Shown piece by piece: positions 63,711 through 64,000 of a stretch of 64,000 nucleotides of DNA. The first letter of the stretch is position 1; every line of letters begins with the position of its first letter. The DNA is from Agrococcus jejuensis. Its GTDB lineage: Bacteria; Actinomycetota; Actinomycetes; Actinomycetales; Microbacteriaceae. Position numbers and translations under genes: made by a program. Where the stretch lies: NCBI RefSeq assembly GCF_900099705.1, contig NZ_LT629695.1:2666001-2730000 (forward strand), written 5' to 3'. The notes below the pieces were generated by a model that made no database searches, had not been told where the DNA came from, and saw only the letters and a program-made list of their open reading frames with translations.

Positions 63711-64000
63711 GTGATCGCCGATGCCCTCGCCACCGTGCAGGAGTGGCACGCGGACGAGCGATGGGGACGCGTCGTGGTCGAATCCGGCGATGCGGTCTGG
63801 GTGCACTTCTCGGCGATCGAAGGCCGTGTCCTCGGTGCGCTGGAGGTCGGCGAGCAGGTGCGCGTCTGGTGCGAGCCCGGACTGCAGCAGGGCGAGCATC
63901 AGGCAGAGCGCGTCGTGCCGATGACGGGCTACGACCCGAATGCGACGAGGCCGACGCCGCCGAGCGAGGCCTACCGATCCAGCCTGACGATCGTCGACGA
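63711..64000 (+). CDS. Cold-shock-domain-like protein (3' truncated)
   Basis: The frame from GTG 63711 stays open to the window end (96 codons). Residues about 17-60 resemble a cold-shock domain: RWGRVVVESGDAVWVHFSAI, then VLGALEVGEQVRVWCEPG. The RNA-binding aromatic motif is weakened, with VWVHFSAI in place of VFVHYSAI. A Pro/Thr-rich extension follows, so it is longer than standard Csp proteins. About 13 of 96 codons end in A or T, more than in neighbouring genes. It starts eight bases after the previous stop. Confidence 0.7.
   Translation, partial: MIADALATVQEWHADERWGRVVVESGDAVWVHFSAIEGRVLGALEVGEQVRVWCEPGLQQGEHQAERVVPMTGYDPNATRPTPPSEAYRSSLTIVD

Overview
The window is a contiguous chromosomal stretch from a very high-GC Gram-positive actinobacterium. 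Mycothiol S-conjugate amidase (Mca), a WhiB regulator, a PdtaS-type histidine kinase, DUF501, DUF4307 and Rv3235-family proteins, a DUF222/HNH protein and a zinc-free L36 together point to Actinomycetota. Gene content and order suggest the family Microbacteriaceae; an Agrococcus-like genome is only a guess. Third codon positions are almost always G or C, many starts are GTG, and coding density is high with no gene-free gap above about 200 bases. I saw no insertion sequence, phage, CRISPR array or rRNA. One tRNA gene (tRNA-Lys, CUU) is present.

Layout. Bases 1-5489 hold an L-idonate/gluconate catabolic operon: MFS permease (cut by the window edge), IdnO, a FAH-family enzyme, IdnD, gluconokinase and GntP. 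Bases 5501-13493 hold housekeeping genes: an NmrA-type reductase, ribosomal protein L25/Ctc, Pth, a lipoprotein, Mfd, MazG and two small membrane proteins. Bases 13523-17718 hold a DUF222/HNH gene behind a LexA-like box, and a divergent zinc-responsive pair (zinc-free L36 and a degenerate CobW/COG0523 protein) around a Zur-like box, flanked by two paralogous Pr6Pr membrane proteins. Bases 17794-23036 hold hisS, eno, an FtsB/DivIC protein, DUF501 and a type II NADH dehydrogenase. Bases 23181-32460 hold a hydrolase, an MFS permease, a PLP aldolase-like protein with a sugar-lactone oxidase, a YcaQ-type DNA glycosylase, an AI-2E-family permease and threonine ammonia-lyase. Bases 32527-39947 hold greA, DUF4307, mca, an Rv3235-family protein, a BldC-like regulator, a SAF-domain/CpaE-like pair, a PdtaS-type kinase and WhiB. 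Bases 40083-46895 hold an ABC-F protein, an acetyltransferase, Bcp, tRNA-Lys, a lipoprotein, an AlaA-type aminotransferase and a PfkB kinase. Bases 46958-52950 hold a TIM-barrel isomerase and the branched-chain amino acid genes ilvD-ilvB-ilvN-ilvC. Bases 53054-61700 are a sugar catabolic locus: a divergent ROK regulator, then two TIM-barrel proteins, a CUT1 ABC importer without its ATPase and two Gfo/Idh/MocA oxidoreductases. The last part holds a DUF2332 protein, two small membrane proteins and a truncated cold-shock-domain-like gene.

How it works together. The two carbohydrate loci (idonate/gluconate at the left end, ROK/ABC/oxidoreductase at the right) are the most specialised parts. The composition of the right one, two MocA-type dehydrogenases plus two sugar isomerase/epimerase-fold proteins plus an importer, matches what a 3-keto-sugar route (oxidation, elimination, hydration, reduction, as in levoglucosan catabolism) would need. 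Regulatory structure is unusually readable: a Zur-like box, a LexA-like box, a probable ROK operator, and at least sixteen genes with a TANNNT -10 element ending 5-8 bases before the start codon, which implies widespread leaderless transcription. A family of three long, closely related hairpins sits between genes at 43.5, 53.0 and 61.7 kb. A roughly 400-base block across the ilvD/ilvB junction has clearly different codon use from its surroundings.
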